Shown: positions 18,170 to 29,607, numbered from the stretch's first letter. The stretch is DNA of 64,000 bases from Alteromonadaceae bacterium (GCA_013216015.1 JABSOI010000010.1:1-64000); one strand, 5' to 3'. The notes: generated by a model from the sequence alone, not told the origin. Made by a program: numbers and translations.

Positions 18170-18355
18170 TTAAAATTCTGTGCCCACAATCTCAGTCATT
18201 TCTTTGAGCAATTGTTTTTTAATCACTTTTTTATTCGGCTCTTTAGCCAGATTACGCCACTCATAAGGGTCACTGCGATGATCATAAAGTTCTTCTTGGT
18301 CATCACTGTAACGAATATAACGCCAGTATTTATTATTTATTAAAATGGGCATCAA
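18170..18355 (-). pseudogene. 3' remnant of a sulfatase gene
   Basis: About 60 codons ending at 18170 read [20 protein letters not shown] followed by [13 protein letters not shown]. This is the conserved C-terminal end of S1-type (formylglycine) sulfatases acting on polysaccharides. The catalytic N-terminal part (CxPxR) is absent. A near-copy lies at 30737-30825 in the same orientation. Confidence 0.75.
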
Positions 18356-18371
18356 AAACTGATGCCCATTT
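18343..18371 (-). terminator. Terminator of the first TonB receptor gene
   Basis: Perfect 11-bp stem AAATGGGCATC/GATGCCCATTT with a 7-base loop, 8 bases after the receptor stop, followed by a T-rich run on the minus strand. Confidence 0.75.
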
Positions 18372-18378
18372 AGCTTAA

Positions 18379-21183
18379 TTAGAATGACGCCCGTAACCCT
18401 AATGAGTATCTTGGCCCTGTTTCTAAATATTGTAAAAATTGATTTTTATGGCGACCATATTTTCTGGTAGCTTCATCAGTAATGTTTAAGGCTTCAACAA
18501 AGACAGTGACGTTATCATTAATTTCATAACTGGCACTGGCATCAATTTGCTCATATTCACCAACATATTGTGGTGTACCGGTCCAACCAACAAAGGTATC
18601 CTGTAAAAACTCGTCACGCCAGTTATAGGCAATACGTACTTGCAATGGTCCTTTTTCATAAAAAGCGACTAAGTTAGCAGAATCTGCAAGCCCTTCTAAA
18701 GCAAAGGTAGAATCAGTGCCTAATTCAGCGTTGCTATCAATGCCGGTATAGTTAACTTGTAAACCTAAACCATTTTCAAGCGTATGGATCCAGTTAACTT
18801 CATAACCGTCAATTTCAGCCGTTTCAATATTACGAGGGCGTTGCACCGTAACTTCTTCATGAGGACTGGTTAATAAATCAATGGTCTCAATCGCATCTTC
18901 ACGTACAATCCAGTCATCAACGTTCTTAGTAAAGTAAGCAATTGATAGCATGCTAGCATCGTCATAATACCATTCTAAAGACAAATCAATATTGGTTGAC
19001 AGATAAGGTTTAAGCGCAGGGTTAGAGCCTGTCGCCGCATTACCTTCAACAACATGAGTATTACCATAGTTAATCCATGGTGCAACATCATTCAACGTTG
19101 GGCGTGTCATCGTTTTTGACGTACCTGCGCGTAAAATAATCTCATCAGTAATATGCAAATTTGCAATGATTGATGGTAAGACTTCGCTGTAATCAGACTC
19201 TTGTTTGGTGTGAACAAAATCACCATTAGCGGCATAAACTTTTTCTAACTTATTATGAGCATTAGGATCATCTTCTGAAGGTATACCTGGAATAAGGTCA
19301 ACTAATTGTTGTATGGTGCCTGCTGAGCTTAAATCAGTTTGCACATAACGCGCACCCGCAACTACATTTAGTGGCATATCACCTAAGTCAAAATCAAAAT
19401 TAGCAGATGCATATAACGCAGTAACCGTTTCTTCAACATTATAGCTATTATCACTTTCCTGAGCAGTAAAACCACCATTGTCATTAAAAAGGCTAACGGC
19501 ATCATCTAGCCCTGGATGAGCATTTAATTGTTCTAGGCTCGCAGGATTTGCCATCCAAGCAACATAATCGTCTACAGATTTAAACGTATGAGCTATGTCG
19601 CTAATACCATCCCAACCACCGTCTAATGACTTAACTTCTAACAACTCTTCTGGTACATATAATTTAACGGTATTATGTTTAGCATATTGTTTATAAATAC
19701 GACTGGATGCTGTATTTTCGCGATACTCTTGATTACTTTTTTCATTAACACTGTAATGAGCACCAAACTTAACCGCTGTTAAATGATCTATGTCTGACTG
19801 CCAAGTAAAATCGAACTTAATGCCAACATTTTCGGCATCAATATAATTTCCTCTAGCTTCATAATGGGCTGGGAAAATATTACCGATATTTTCTTCTGAT
19901 GGTATCGTGCCATTATTTTGAATCAGTTTAGGATAGTTACCACCAGCGGTATAGTCCCATTCAACATAACCAATAGGTCCAGATTCAATCAAAGTTTGTG
20001 TATTGTAACCTTTGTTTTTATTACGGGCATTTGACCAAAAAGCATCGGCATTTAAACTTAAATCATCATTAATTTCCCACTCAAGGTTCAAACCAAACGA
20101 AGCTAGGTCTGAAGGACGGCTTTTTTCACGATAAGCAGAAGACATACCTGTTGAACCATGTTGCATAAAAACAACATTGCGATCGGTTTCTGAATCTAAA
20201 ATGGGGTCTAAGCCACCAACGGTATCTTCGTAAGCCCCTGTTGGATACCAAAACCAAGTACCTGCCGCATAACCGTCAGAGTTAACATCAAACTCTGAAT
20301 AAAGCGCATCAGCGGTAATTAATAAATCATCTGATGCTTGGTACTGCACAACTAAAGTGCCACTGTTTCGCTCTCGAGTTTCATGGGTCACTTCACGTCC
20401 AAGTGATTGAGGACGAGTAACATCTTCAATCACTCTTTTTTCCCCACCGTGCCATAGCGGCCCACGGTTTAAGGTTAAGTTACCCGGCACGTTTTGAAAG
20501 TTAACCACTTCTTTATTGGTTTGAGTACGCTCTTGATGATTAAACGACGCTAATACGCCCAAACGGTCGTCTAAAAACGTATTGCTCACTAAAAATGAAA
20601 ACTGTGGTTCAGTTTCACCACTTGAGTCGGTATGTAGTGCTTTAGCAGTAGCTACGGCGCGGAATCCTTCTTTATCGAACGGTCTAGCGGTATTAATACT
20701 GACCGTACCACCAATACCACCTTCAGTAAGTTCTGCATTACCTGATTTATAAACATCAACGGCACTAATGGTTTCTGAAGCAAGCGTATCTAAACTAAAA
20801 GAACGTCCCGCGGTATCGGTAGCTAACATACGACCATTAAATAATACGCTGTTAAATTCTGGTCCTAAACCACGAATAGTAACAAACTGTCCTTCACCAC
20901 CACTACGGTCAATCGATACACCAGTGATACGTTGCAATGATTCAGCGATATTTGTATCAGGGAATTTACCGACATCTTCCGCAGAAATTGTATCAACAAT
21001 ATAATTTGAAAAACGTTTATTGTTCATTGACTGAACAATACTGCCTTTAATACCTGTTACTTGAATAACTTCAATTTCGTCTTCTGCAGCATTACTTTCA
21101 GCAGCAAAAACGGTATTAATATTACTTGCGGTAAAACTCAACGCTATTGCAGAAGCTAGTAGACTTTTATTTATTGTTTTCAT
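18379..21183 (-). CDS. TonB-dependent receptor (polysaccharide type), no STN domain
   Basis: 934 residues from ATG 21183, which has AAGGGG upstream; a start 10 codons earlier is unlikely. A signal peptide ends near [11 protein letters not shown]. The plug domain includes [20 protein letters not shown] and [20 protein letters not shown], a pattern typical of the Xanthomonas/Caulobacter-type receptors for oligosaccharides. The 22-strand barrel ends in aromatic Phe (LRASF). It imports a TonB/ExbBD-driven ligand across the outer membrane. It is a close paralogue of the next gene upstream but lacks the signalling domain. Its own terminator follows. Confidence 0.9.
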   Translation of the reverse strand: MKTINKSLLASAIALSFTASNINTVFAAESNAAEDEIEVIQVTGIKGSIVQSMNNKRFSNYIVDTISAEDVGKFPDTNIAESLQRITGVSIDRSGGEGQFVTIRGLGPEFNSVLFNGRMLATDTAGRSFSLDTLASETISAVDVYKSGNAELTEGGIGGTVSINTARPFDKEGFRAVATAKALHTDSSGETEPQFSFLVSNTFLDDRLGVLASFNHQERTQTNKEVVNFQNVPGNLTLNRGPLWHGGEKRVIEDVTRPQSLGREVTHETRERNSGTLVVQYQASDDLLITADALYSEFDVNSDGYAAGTWFWYPTGAYEDTVGGLDPILDSETDRNVVFMQHGSTGMSSAYREKSRPSDLASFGLNLEWEINDDLSLNADAFWSNARNKNKGYNTQTLIESGPIGYVEWDYTAGGNYPKLIQNNGTIPSEENIGNIFPAHYEARGNYIDAENVGIKFDFTWQSDIDHLTAVKFGAHYSVNEKSNQEYRENTASSRIYKQYAKHNTVKLYVPEELLEVKSLDGGWDGISDIAHTFKSVDDYVAWMANPASLEQLNAHPGLDDAVSLFNDNGGFTAQESDNSYNVEETVTALYASANFDFDLGDMPLNVVAGARYVQTDLSSAGTIQQLVDLIPGIPSEDDPNAHNKLEKVYAANGDFVHTKQESDYSEVLPSIIANLHITDEIILRAGTSKTMTRPTLNDVAPWINYGNTHVVEGNAATGSNPALKPYLSTNIDLSLEWYYDDASMLSIAYFTKNVDDWIVREDAIETIDLLTSPHEEVTVQRPRNIETAEIDGYEVNWIHTLENGLGLQVNYTGIDSNAELGTDSTFALEGLADSANLVAFYEKGPLQVRIAYNWRDEFLQDTFVGWTGTPQYVGEYEQIDASASYEINDNVTVFVEALNITDEATRKYGRHKNQFLQYLETGPRYSLGLRASF

Positions 21184-21450
21184 TCTATTCCCCTTTGTAT
21201 TAATCATTAACACTGAAGTATTTTCAACGTTAACTTATTTTTTTATAGGAAGAGGTAATCCCTGATCAAACCTATTAGGCAATATAAGGCTGCTAATTAT
21301 GGGTATATAGCGATCCCCTCTTTGAACTAGTTAACAAAGCAGGAATTAAAAACCGTAAAATTAAATACTATAAATATGAATAATAAGAACAATTACTTTT
21401 CAAATATCGATAAACAATTGATAATTATGTGAAGAATTTTGCTATGAGGA
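21184..21450. other. Spacer between the two receptor genes
   Basis: About 270 AT-rich bases between the paralogous receptors. It probably holds the promoter of the downstream receptor. No hairpin stands out. Confidence 0.3.
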
Positions 21451-24400
21451 TTAAAATTTTATTCTTATGCCTGCGGCATAACGAGAGCCTGTTTCAGAAA
21501 ACTCCAGAAATTGTGCTTGGCTTCGACCATATTTACTGGTTTTTTCATTGGTTAAATTAATAGCTTCAAAGAACATCGAACTATAATCATTGAGTTGCCA
21601 ACTCGCACTTAAATCAAATTGCTGGTAACTAGCAACAAAGACAGGTTCATTGGTCCAATTCCATAATGTATGTTGAAGAAACTCATCGCGCCAATTATAA
21701 GCTAATCGAATTTGTTTACCGTTTTTTTGATAAAATAACATTAAGTTAGCTGAGTCACTCAAGCCTTCTAAAGCAAATAACGAATCTTTCGAGAAATCGG
21801 CATTGCTATCAACAAAAGTAGCATTGGCTTGAAAACCAAAACCATTGTCAAAGTTATGAATCCAATTCAATTCAATGCCGCGGATATTTACCTGTTCACC
21901 ATTTTCTGGACGGTCAACATTAAATGTATCAAATGTACTGGTTGCCAATGGTTGTTGCATTAATTCCGTAGTACGAACTACCCAATCATCAATATCTTTA
22001 TAAAAGACAGCTACCGAGAGCATGCCTGTTTTAGCGTAATACCACTCCAATGATAAATCTGTATTAGTCGCTAAATATGGCGTTAAATCAGGATTGGATG
22101 CCTGTGCAAAGTTGCCTTGTATCTCATGTGTATTACCATAATTAAACCAAGGCGCAATATCATCAAGTGTTGGTCGACTAAGTGTTTTTGATAAACCCAC
22201 TCGAAATAGAAGCGACTCTGAAATATTAAGATTGGCGATAAGTGAAGGTATTACGTGGTGATATTGATTGTTTTTTTCAACATGAATAACCTCACCGTTG
22301 CTGGCAAATACTTTGTCCAAACGGGGAGAGTTAGGATTAGAAATTTCTAGCACTAAATCATTAAGTTGTTGAATTGTGCCCATCGACAAAATATCTGTAT
22401 GGGTGTAGCGCACTCCCATTAACAAGTCTAACGGCATATTGTTAATATCAAAAGTTAAATTTGTCGATGCGTATAAAGCGGTGATGTTTTCTTCTACCTG
22501 ATACGAATCATCTGTTTGTTGTGCAGAAAACCCGCCACTATTATTAAACAAACTCACGGCATCATGCATTTCGGGATGGGCATTAAGCTGTTCAAGTGTC
22601 GAGGGCTGCTCTAACCATGAGAGATAATCATCAAGCGATTGAAAACCATAAACAAGATCAGATAAGCCTTGCCAGAGCCCGTTTATGGATTTGAGTTCAA
22701 GAAAAGATTTAGGTATTTTAAGATTAACAGCAGGGTCTCGAGCATAATTTTTATAAAGTCTTCCTGATGTTTCATTTTCACTGTAATCAATATTATTTTT
22801 TTTATGACTACTGTAGTGCAAGCCAAAATTGACTTTATCAAAATAATCATCATCTACATGCCAACTAACATCAAATTTAGCACCGATATTTTCAGCATCA
22901 ATATAATTCCCTCTCACCTCAACATGCGCAGGAAAAACCTTATCAATATTATTTTCAGACGGTAAAGTATTAAGCCCTTGATGCAATAATGGATATTCCC
23001 CTTGTGACCTATAGTCATATTCCACATAACCTTTTGCATTTGATTCTACGACATATTGTTTATCGTAACCTCTATTACGATTGCGAGCATTCGACCAAAA
23101 AACATCACTGGTTACATTAACATTTTCTAGTAATTGCCAATAAACATTCAAACCCATTGATGCTAAGTTTGAAGGGCGGTGTTGCTCCCGATAAGCAGAA
23201 GAAATACTAGTAGCCCCATGTTGAAGAAAAACAACATTACGTTGTTCAAATGAATCTAAAATGGGGTCTTTTCCGCCTAAAGCGTCATTATAAGCCCCTG
23301 TAGGATACCAAAACCAAGTATTGCCGATATAGCCACTCGATTTAACATCAAACTCAGAATATAAACCATCAAGGGTAAACAATAAATTATCGTTAGCCTG
23401 ATATTGCATCACTACCGTGCCACCATTACGTTCCCTGTCCTCGGTCATAACATTGCGACCAAGAGCTTGCGGGCGGGTTACATTTTCAATAACACGTAAT
23501 TCATCATTATCAAAATGAGCCAAAGGGCCTTTATTAAGAGTCATATCACCGACAACATTTTGAAAGTTAACCACCGTTTTATTAACTTGAGTGCGTTGTT
23601 GATGATTAAAAGAAGCCAAAATGCCCAACTTATCATCAAGAAAACTATTACTGACTAGAAAGGAAAATTGTGGCTCGGTTTTATCGCTCGATTCTTTATG
23701 TAAAAATTCTACCGTACTAGACAAATGAAAGCCTTGGTGATCAAAAGGTTTGGCGGTTTTAATATTGACTAAACCGCCAATGCTATCTTCTGATAATACC
23801 GCTTGCCCTGATTTATAAACATCAACCATGCTTATAGTTTCTGAAGCTAAAGTATCTAGACTAAACGCTCGTCCTTGTGTATCAGTTGCTAATGCTCTGC
23901 CATTAAATAGCACACTATTAAACTCAGGTCCTAACCCTCTGATAGTAATAAAGCGCCCTTCACCACCACTACGGTCAATAGATACACCAGTAATCCTTTG
24001 TAAAGATTCGGCAATATTAGCATCAGGAAACTTACCAACATCTTCTGCAGAAATACTATCAACGATATATTTAGATAATCGCTTGTTATTAATTGATTTA
24101 ATTAAGCTTTGGCGAATACCGGTAATAGTAATCATTTCAATGCTATTTTCTTGATTATCTTGTACTGAAACTAAAGAGGGTTTATCTACTCTTTCTACCT
24201 TGTTGATTGGTGTCTTAACCTCATCAAGTGGTATTGCAGATATTTTAAGTATGCCATTTTCTGTTAAATTAGCGACCAAACCTGAGTCATCGAGTAGCAG
24301 CTCTAATGCCTCCATTAAAGTATAACGCCCGACTATGCCAGTGGTTCGTTTAGTTTTGACTTGAGCATAGTTAAACAAAAGCACTGCATCAGTTTGCTCA

Positions 24401-24657
24401 GCCAACAAGTTAAGTGCAGATGCCGCATTTTGAGGTTTTATATATATTTTGTGACGCTTGAGCAAATCAAGCTTATGTTCTACTTGCTGGCCACTAGAGA
24501 AACCATCTTTGGCGTAACCTATCGCACTTTGAGTATTGAAAAGTAACAAAGCGAACAACCAATAACGAAAGTTGTACAAAACACCATGACGCAGTAAGCC
24601 AATTAGCCTGCTGATAAACAGAGCTAAGCTGTAAATATGATAAAAAGGCTTAAGCAT
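21451..24657 (-). CDS. TonB-dependent receptor with N-terminal STN signalling domain
   Basis: 1068 residues. After an N-terminal membrane/signal segment (about 33-50) comes a secretin/TonB short N-terminal (STN) domain at about 72-145 (IYIKPQNAASALNLLAEQTD ... GILKISA). The plug and barrel closely match the downstream paralogue ([20 protein letters not shown]). Receptors with STN transmit ligand binding to a FecR-type anti-sigma factor. The adjacent fecR-like and sigma genes on the same strand (spacing about 80 bp) complete such a cell-surface signalling system. ATG 24657 has AAGG upstream. Confidence 0.9.
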   Translation of the reverse strand: MLKPFYHIYSLALFISRLIGLLRHGVLYNFRYWLFALLLFNTQSAIGYAKDGFSSGQQVEHKLDLLKRHKIYIKPQNAASALNLLAEQTDAVLLFNYAQVKTKRTTGIVGRYTLMEALELLLDDSGLVANLTENGILKISAIPLDEVKTPINKVERVDKPSLVSVQDNQENSIEMITITGIRQSLIKSINNKRLSKYIVDSISAEDVGKFPDANIAESLQRITGVSIDRSGGEGRFITIRGLGPEFNSVLFNGRALATDTQGRAFSLDTLASETISMVDVYKSGQAVLSEDSIGGLVNIKTAKPFDHQGFHLSSTVEFLHKESSDKTEPQFSFLVSNSFLDDKLGILASFNHQQRTQVNKTVVNFQNVVGDMTLNKGPLAHFDNDELRVIENVTRPQALGRNVMTEDRERNGGTVVMQYQANDNLLFTLDGLYSEFDVKSSGYIGNTWFWYPTGAYNDALGGKDPILDSFEQRNVVFLQHGATSISSAYREQHRPSNLASMGLNVYWQLLENVNVTSDVFWSNARNRNRGYDKQYVVESNAKGYVEYDYRSQGEYPLLHQGLNTLPSENNIDKVFPAHVEVRGNYIDAENIGAKFDVSWHVDDDYFDKVNFGLHYSSHKKNNIDYSENETSGRLYKNYARDPAVNLKIPKSFLELKSINGLWQGLSDLVYGFQSLDDYLSWLEQPSTLEQLNAHPEMHDAVSLFNNSGGFSAQQTDDSYQVEENITALYASTNLTFDINNMPLDLLMGVRYTHTDILSMGTIQQLNDLVLEISNPNSPRLDKVFASNGEVIHVEKNNQYHHVIPSLIANLNISESLLFRVGLSKTLSRPTLDDIAPWFNYGNTHEIQGNFAQASNPDLTPYLATNTDLSLEWYYAKTGMLSVAVFYKDIDDWVVRTTELMQQPLATSTFDTFNVDRPENGEQVNIRGIELNWIHNFDNGFGFQANATFVDSNADFSKDSLFALEGLSDSANLMLFYQKNGKQIRLAYNWRDEFLQHTLWNWTNEPVFVASYQQFDLSASWQLNDYSSMFFEAINLTNEKTSKYGRSQAQFLEFSETGSRYAAGIRIKF

Positions 24658-24737
24658 ATGAAACCTTGAGAAAATAAGGTTTCATATTATTTTATATGTT
24701 CCTATAGGTCATTACCCACTTATTGTTATTGCACGAG

Positions 24738-25856
24738 TTAATTGTTTGATTGTTTTATTGGCGACAAGCGCACTTTATTGTAACTTAAGCGCTCAACACT
24801 AATACCAAAGTTAGTTTGTAAAACCAAGAAGAAGTCTTCTATCTCTCCTACTTTAAAACGCCCACCAATAGCCAGTTGCTTTAACTTTTCATCAATAATT
24901 TCAATATCTACCGTGGTAAAACGTGAAATTTCAGTAGCTACCTGCTCAAGCGACTCACCATTAAAGGTTAATAGCCCCTTCTGCCATGACAATCGACGTT
25001 TTATTTCGCTGTCAGTTATTTGCTTTATATTTTCTAATTGCTGTAGACTGCCATCCGAAATATCCAATGAAACCTGTTGTCCTGCATCTAAAGTCCCTAA
25101 AGCTAACGATGAACTACCCGAATAAAGGTCTACCTGCTTTTTATTTGAGTCATTAGTCGTTGACATTTCTGTTTCTTGTTTAGATAACGCCGCCACAGCA
25201 ACTCGCCCTTCAGTTACCAGTACATCAATAGCTTCATCAGCTAAGTAAACAGAAAATGCCGTACCAACCGCCTCAACACGACCATCGCCAGCATAAACTC
25301 GTAATGGATAGTCTTTATTTTTAGCCACTTCAAAATGCGCTTCACCACGAATAATACGGATATTTCGATAGTTGTCATTAAAAGCAACCTCGACCTGACT
25401 GTCAGTATTCATATGCATCACGGTGCCATCGGCTAATACCGTATGATTTAACTTGCCAATGCCAGTTAAATACAAACCATTGCTTGCAAATTGTTCATTA
25501 GTAGAAAATAACGTTGCCAGTAATAAACTAGCCGTAAAAACAACTGCTGTGGCAGAAAAAGCAAACTGCCAACGAGCATTAGCACCAAACCAATTTTTAA
25601 GTGACGAGAATAAGCTTTGTTTCCTATGAGCGGCGGCACAAGTGAGTGGGACCATCAATTCAGTTAAGACATTATCTTGCCAAAATTCATTTAAATTATT
25701 CAATTCTTTAATGTGAGCAGGACTACGAGCTAACCAAGCTTTAAATTGGCTATGCTCTTGTTTTGTTAATGGCTCATCACCATCAAGTTTGATGATCCAA
25801 TCAATCGCTTCTTGTTCAATCACTTTTTGATCGGGGAATTCGATAATATTTTCCAT
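24738..25856 (-). CDS. FecR-family anti-sigma/signal transducer
   Basis: 372 residues. N-terminal DUF4880-like region (EAIDWIIKLDGDEPLTKQE ... FKAWLARSP) that contacts the sigma factor, a single membrane helix at about 96-115 (FSATAVVFTASLLLATLF), the periplasmic FecR domain (LADGTVMHMNTDSQVEV ... GTAFSVY) and a C-terminal STN-like DUF4974 domain (GLLTFNGESLEQVATEISRF). Inferred role: keeps the ECF sigma factor responsive to the STN receptor. Its ATG overlaps the sigma stop as TAATG, so translation is coupled. Confidence 0.9.
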   Translation of the reverse strand: MENIIEFPDQKVIEQEAIDWIIKLDGDEPLTKQEHSQFKAWLARSPAHIKELNNLNEFWQDNVLTELMVPLTCAAAHRKQSLFSSLKNWFGANARWQFAFSATAVVFTASLLLATLFSTNEQFASNGLYLTGIGKLNHTVLADGTVMHMNTDSQVEVAFNDNYRNIRIIRGEAHFEVAKNKDYPLRVYAGDGRVEAVGTAFSVYLADEAIDVLVTEGRVAVAALSKQETEMSTTNDSNKKQVDLYSGSSSLALGTLDAGQQVSLDISDGSLQQLENIKQITDSEIKRRLSWQKGLLTFNGESLEQVATEISRFTTVDIEIIDEKLKQLAIGGRFKVGEIEDFFLVLQTNFGISVERLSYNKVRLSPIKQSNN

Positions 25857-26458
25857 TATTTTTCACCTTCCATACTTTGCTTTATTGTTGAAGTTGTAAC
25901 GGAATTTTCTGTGTTGTATTCACGCATATAATTACGACATATTTCTAAACCGAGTTTTAAATGTTTTTCAACACTACTCAAAGAAATATCTAAATGATCC
26001 GCAATTTCTTTATGTTTTAAACCATGTACCTTACGTAATAAGTAAACCTTGCGTGATTTTTCAGGCAGAGTTGCCACTGCCTGACAATACTTGCCGAGTG
26101 ATTGCTCTGCTTCAACTTCATGTTCAGTTGTTGCAGTTTTGCCAAGGTTAATTTCAGACTGACACTCTTCAATATAGCCAGTCATTTGTCGTGACTTTCG
26201 GTTAAGTTCATTTAATGCTAGATTTTTAGCGATGCTAAATAAAAACGCTTTTGGTTGTTCAATGTCCCGCTCTTTTTCAACAGTAAAAGCTTTTAAATAA
26301 GTTTCTTGAACAACATCTTCGATATCTTGCTCTCGCTTAAGAAAACCTCTTAAGAATTTTTTCAAGAAAGTATTATTTTCTAACCAAACAGCAGAAATAA
26401 AACTAGATGATTTGTTTTTTGCTTTATCTGTTATTGCCATAATAGTTAATACAAACAT
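25856..26458 (-). CDS. ECF RNA polymerase sigma factor (FecI-like)
   Basis: 200 residues or 194 if the second ATG at 26440 is used; neither start has a good Shine-Dalgarno. Sigma region 2 includes EQDIEDVVQETYLKAFTVEK and FLFSIAKNLALNELNRK; region 4 includes LPEKSRKVYLLRKVHGLKHK with an HTH in EIADHLDISLSSVEKHLKLG. It is expected to direct transcription of the neighbouring receptor/degradation genes. First gene of the sigma-fecR-receptor unit. Confidence 0.88.
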   Translation of the reverse strand: MFVLTIMAITDKAKNKSSSFISAVWLENNTFLKKFLRGFLKREQDIEDVVQETYLKAFTVEKERDIEQPKAFLFSIAKNLALNELNRKSRQMTGYIEECQSEINLGKTATTEHEVEAEQSLGKYCQAVATLPEKSRKVYLLRKVHGLKHKEIADHLDISLSSVEKHLKLGLEICRNYMREYNTENSVTTSTIKQSMEGEK

Positions 26459-26700
26459 TCCAAGTTAGCTATTGATAAAAATACAATAATTTAGGGCTAA
26501 TAATTTAAATTTCGTTACCGCTAACCGCCCTCTCACTATTAAACAAGTCATCGATTAAAAACCGTAATAATAACTTAAATAAATAATTGTTTAATATTAT
26601 ACGATGAATACGATTATTTTTACGGCTTTTTCTTATTGCTTTGTTTAATAAGTGTCCAGATGAATTTGCAAACAAACTCACGATAACAAACAAGCGTTAT
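26459..26700. other. Divergent promoter region, sigma factor and beta-helix gene
   Basis: About 240 AT-rich bases between the two divergent units. I see no clear operator; the (TAAC)10 microsatellite follows on the beta-helix side. Confidence 0.35.
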
Positions 26701-26740
<40 letters not shown>

Positions 26741-26763
26741 AAAAATAATAAAGTAGGAATGCA

Positions 26764-29502
26764 ATGAAATATCCAAGTGTAACACCATATTTTGTTTTAT
26801 CGATGCTGACTTTTACACAAGTAGCCAACGCCAACTCCGTTCAAAACCCAGGTTTTGAACAAGGTAATAGTAATTGGAAGACTGGTTGGAATGCAGCAAT
26901 AACCACTGATAGCAACCATGTTAATTCTGGTTCATCAGCCATAAAAGTGGGGGCAGGAAATAATAATGGCTCTGCCGAACAAATCATCACTGGTTTAACC
27001 CCCGAAACCAGTTACCAATTACGGGCATTTGCTAAAGTACACAATAGTAATTCAACTATTCGTATTGGTGTAAAAAATCATGGTCAAAATGAAATCTATC
27101 AAGCTGTTAGTTCAACAAACTATCAAGAAGTAACCGTGCCTTTTAGCACCGGAGCATCTTCTACAACGGCTACCATTTATGGATTTAGGGTATCAGGCAG
27201 TGATTATGGCTATGCTGATGATTTCTCAGTTTTGGCTGATGTTGATATAGAAGCACCAACCGTAACTATATCAAGCAATTTAACCAGCCCAACGAACACA
27301 ACACTCATTCCAATAACCATTAGTTTTAATGAAGCAGTAACCGATTTTACCTTAAGTGATCTATCAATTAATAATGGCACTGCTAACAATTTTGTCGCTA
27401 ATGCTACTGGTACTCAATGGACTGTTGATATAACTGCTAATCAAATTGGAACTGTTGAAATAAGTATTGCTGCCGGCAGTGTTAGTGATTTAGCTGGTAA
27501 TGTAAATACTAATTCAAATAACTTTCAAATAGAGCACGAAGCCCCCAACCCAACAGGTGAAAATTTAGTAGTCAACCCTAGCTTTGAGGATGGCAGTACG
27601 CCATGGTTAACGGCGTGGTATGCTAGTGTTATTTCGTCACAAGCAACAGATGGTAGCTACGCTGTTCGTGTTGGCAATGGTGGTAACAATGGCTCCGCTG
27701 CACAAATCATTACTGGCTTAACCGCTAATACCGAATATACCTTAAGTGCCGATATACGAGTAGCAAGTGCGGGCTCACAGTTAAACTTAGGCGTAAAAGA
27801 CTATGGTAATACCGAAACTTATATAGCCACGACTAATGATAACTATGAACGCTCAAGTTTAAATTTTATTACTGGAGCTAGTTCAACCTCAGCAAGAATA
27901 TATGCTTTTAGATCTTCAGGTAACAGTTATGGTTATGCCGATAATTTTTCATTGAAAATAGCCACGCCAGACAATAATTGTTTAGCGGAATCAATTTCTG
28001 ATGGCAATACCGCTTATTATATTGACGCAGATTCAGGTGATGATTGTAACGATGGCCTGAGCCCAGAAACCCCATGGCAATCACTTGATAAAATTAATGC
28101 CACAACCTTTACTAGTGGCGATCAAATATTATTACATGATCAAAGTGCATGGACAGGCATTCTGTCGCCAAAAGGTTCTGGTAGTGCAGGCAACCATATT
28201 GTTTTAAGTAAGTATGGCATGGGTGATTATGACCAGCGCCCTATTATTAATGGTAATGGTGAGTTACATGCTGTTTACTTAGTTAACCAAGAATATTTTC
28301 AAATTAGCAATTTAGAAGTAATAAACAGTGCTAATGCCGGTCAAAATAAACGGGGAATTGAAGTACTAAATATGAATGCTGGTGTATTACATCAAATCCA
28401 TATTATTGATAACTATGTACACGACATTAATGGCGATAATACTAAGGGCATTAAAGGTAGTACTGGTATTATGGTCAGCGTACATAAAGGGGCCACTCCT
28501 ATACAATCATATTGGGATGGAATTTTTATTGAAAACAATGAAGTAATAAGATCAACTCGCACAGCGATTGCTACTACATCGGCTTGGTGGTGTCGACCAT
28601 CTTCTGGTTGTTACACTGGCACAGGTTATGTTGCTCATCAAAATGTTGAGGTTCGCAATAACTATGTTGAAGACGCCGGCGGTGATGGTGTTGTTGCAAG
28701 TGCTTCATATGCACCTATTGTTGAATATAATATGGTTAATGGTGCTAATGTAAATTCCGGTGAAGCAAATGTAGGTATTTGGGCATGGAACTCTGACCAA
28801 CCGCTATTCCAATTTAACGAAGCTTATAATGTACAAGGTACAAAAGACGGGCAAGGTTTTGACGTTGATTATGGACAAGACGGTACTATTTTCCAGTACA
28901 ACTACAGCCATGATAATGTTGGCGGCTTTATTTTGGTAGCCACTAGCCCAACGGGTGCAACGACAAATGCAATTATTCGTTATAACATCAGCCAAAACGA
29001 TCATGAACGAGTTTTTGAGTTAATCGGTCAAGCTGATGGTATTGAAATCTACAACAATACTATCTATTTACCACAGGGCTCTACCACTAAACCATTTTCT
29101 GTTCGTGATTGGGGTAATACAAATAAATATCCAAGTAACCTAGCTGTTTATAATAATATTTTTCACTTAGACGGAGCTGGAGAATGGGAAGGTTTATCCT
29201 TAGTTGAAGGCACAACTATATTTGAAAATAATATTGTTTATGGTGTCCATACGGCTGGTGAACCTGAAGGTATGATCACTTCAGATCCAATGTTAGTGGC
29301 ACCAGGTACGGCAACAACTGGTACTCGTATAAATGGCGAGAATATATTTGGTGTTTTTGACGGTTACAAACTTCAAGCTGGGTCACCGGCTATTGGTGCC
29401 GGTACATTAATATCTGATGCGCCTGATACTGATTATTGGGGTAATATTATTTCAACAAATACGGCGCCAAATATTGGTGCTTACAATGGAGATGGCGAAT
29501 AA
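26764..29502 (+). CDS. Secreted multi-domain right-handed beta-helix protein
   Basis: 912 residues. Signal peptide to about VANA-NS (23). Two similar carbohydrate-binding-like modules (NPGFEQGNSNWKTGWNA at about 27-160; NPSFEDGSTPWLTAWYA at about 270-400) flank an Ig-like domain (PTVTISSNLTSPTNTTLIPI ... AGNVNTNSNN). The C-terminal ~500 residues open with YYIDADSGDDCNDGLSPETP and continue as beta-helix repeats (IFIENNEV, VEVRNNYVED, IFQYNYSHDN, NAIIRYNIS). This architecture suits a polysaccharide lyase or related glycan-active enzyme. No catalytic residues can be assigned by eye, so the substrate is open. AGGAATGC precedes the ATG; a terminator follows. Confidence 0.75.
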   Translation: MKYPSVTPYFVLSMLTFTQVANANSVQNPGFEQGNSNWKTGWNAAITTDSNHVNSGSSAIKVGAGNNNGSAEQIITGLTPETSYQLRAFAKVHNSNSTIRIGVKNHGQNEIYQAVSSTNYQEVTVPFSTGASSTTATIYGFRVSGSDYGYADDFSVLADVDIEAPTVTISSNLTSPTNTTLIPITISFNEAVTDFTLSDLSINNGTANNFVANATGTQWTVDITANQIGTVEISIAAGSVSDLAGNVNTNSNNFQIEHEAPNPTGENLVVNPSFEDGSTPWLTAWYASVISSQATDGSYAVRVGNGGNNGSAAQIITGLTANTEYTLSADIRVASAGSQLNLGVKDYGNTETYIATTNDNYERSSLNFITGASSTSARIYAFRSSGNSYGYADNFSLKIATPDNNCLAESISDGNTAYYIDADSGDDCNDGLSPETPWQSLDKINATTFTSGDQILLHDQSAWTGILSPKGSGSAGNHIVLSKYGMGDYDQRPIINGNGELHAVYLVNQEYFQISNLEVINSANAGQNKRGIEVLNMNAGVLHQIHIIDNYVHDINGDNTKGIKGSTGIMVSVHKGATPIQSYWDGIFIENNEVIRSTRTAIATTSAWWCRPSSGCYTGTGYVAHQNVEVRNNYVEDAGGDGVVASASYAPIVEYNMVNGANVNSGEANVGIWAWNSDQPLFQFNEAYNVQGTKDGQGFDVDYGQDGTIFQYNYSHDNVGGFILVATSPTGATTNAIIRYNISQNDHERVFELIGQADGIEIYNNTIYLPQGSTTKPFSVRDWGNTNKYPSNLAVYNNIFHLDGAGEWEGLSLVEGTTIFENNIVYGVHTAGEPEGMITSDPMLVAPGTATTGTRINGENIFGVFDGYKLQAGSPAIGAGTLISDAPDTDYWGNIISTNTAPNIGAYNGDGE

Positions 29503-29519
29503 AGCTAAGTAATATCGTA

Positions 29520-29556
29520 CGCTTCATCATCTTAACTATGGATGATGAAGCGTTTT
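29520..29556 (+). terminator. Terminator of the beta-helix gene
   Basis: Perfect 12-bp stem CGCTTCATCATC/GATGATGAAGCG, 9-base loop, then TTTTAT, 17 bases after the stop. Confidence 0.85.
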
Positions 29557-29607
29557 ATCTATCATTAATAATTATTCAATACATATGAAAATATCGGAAG
29601 GTGCGTT

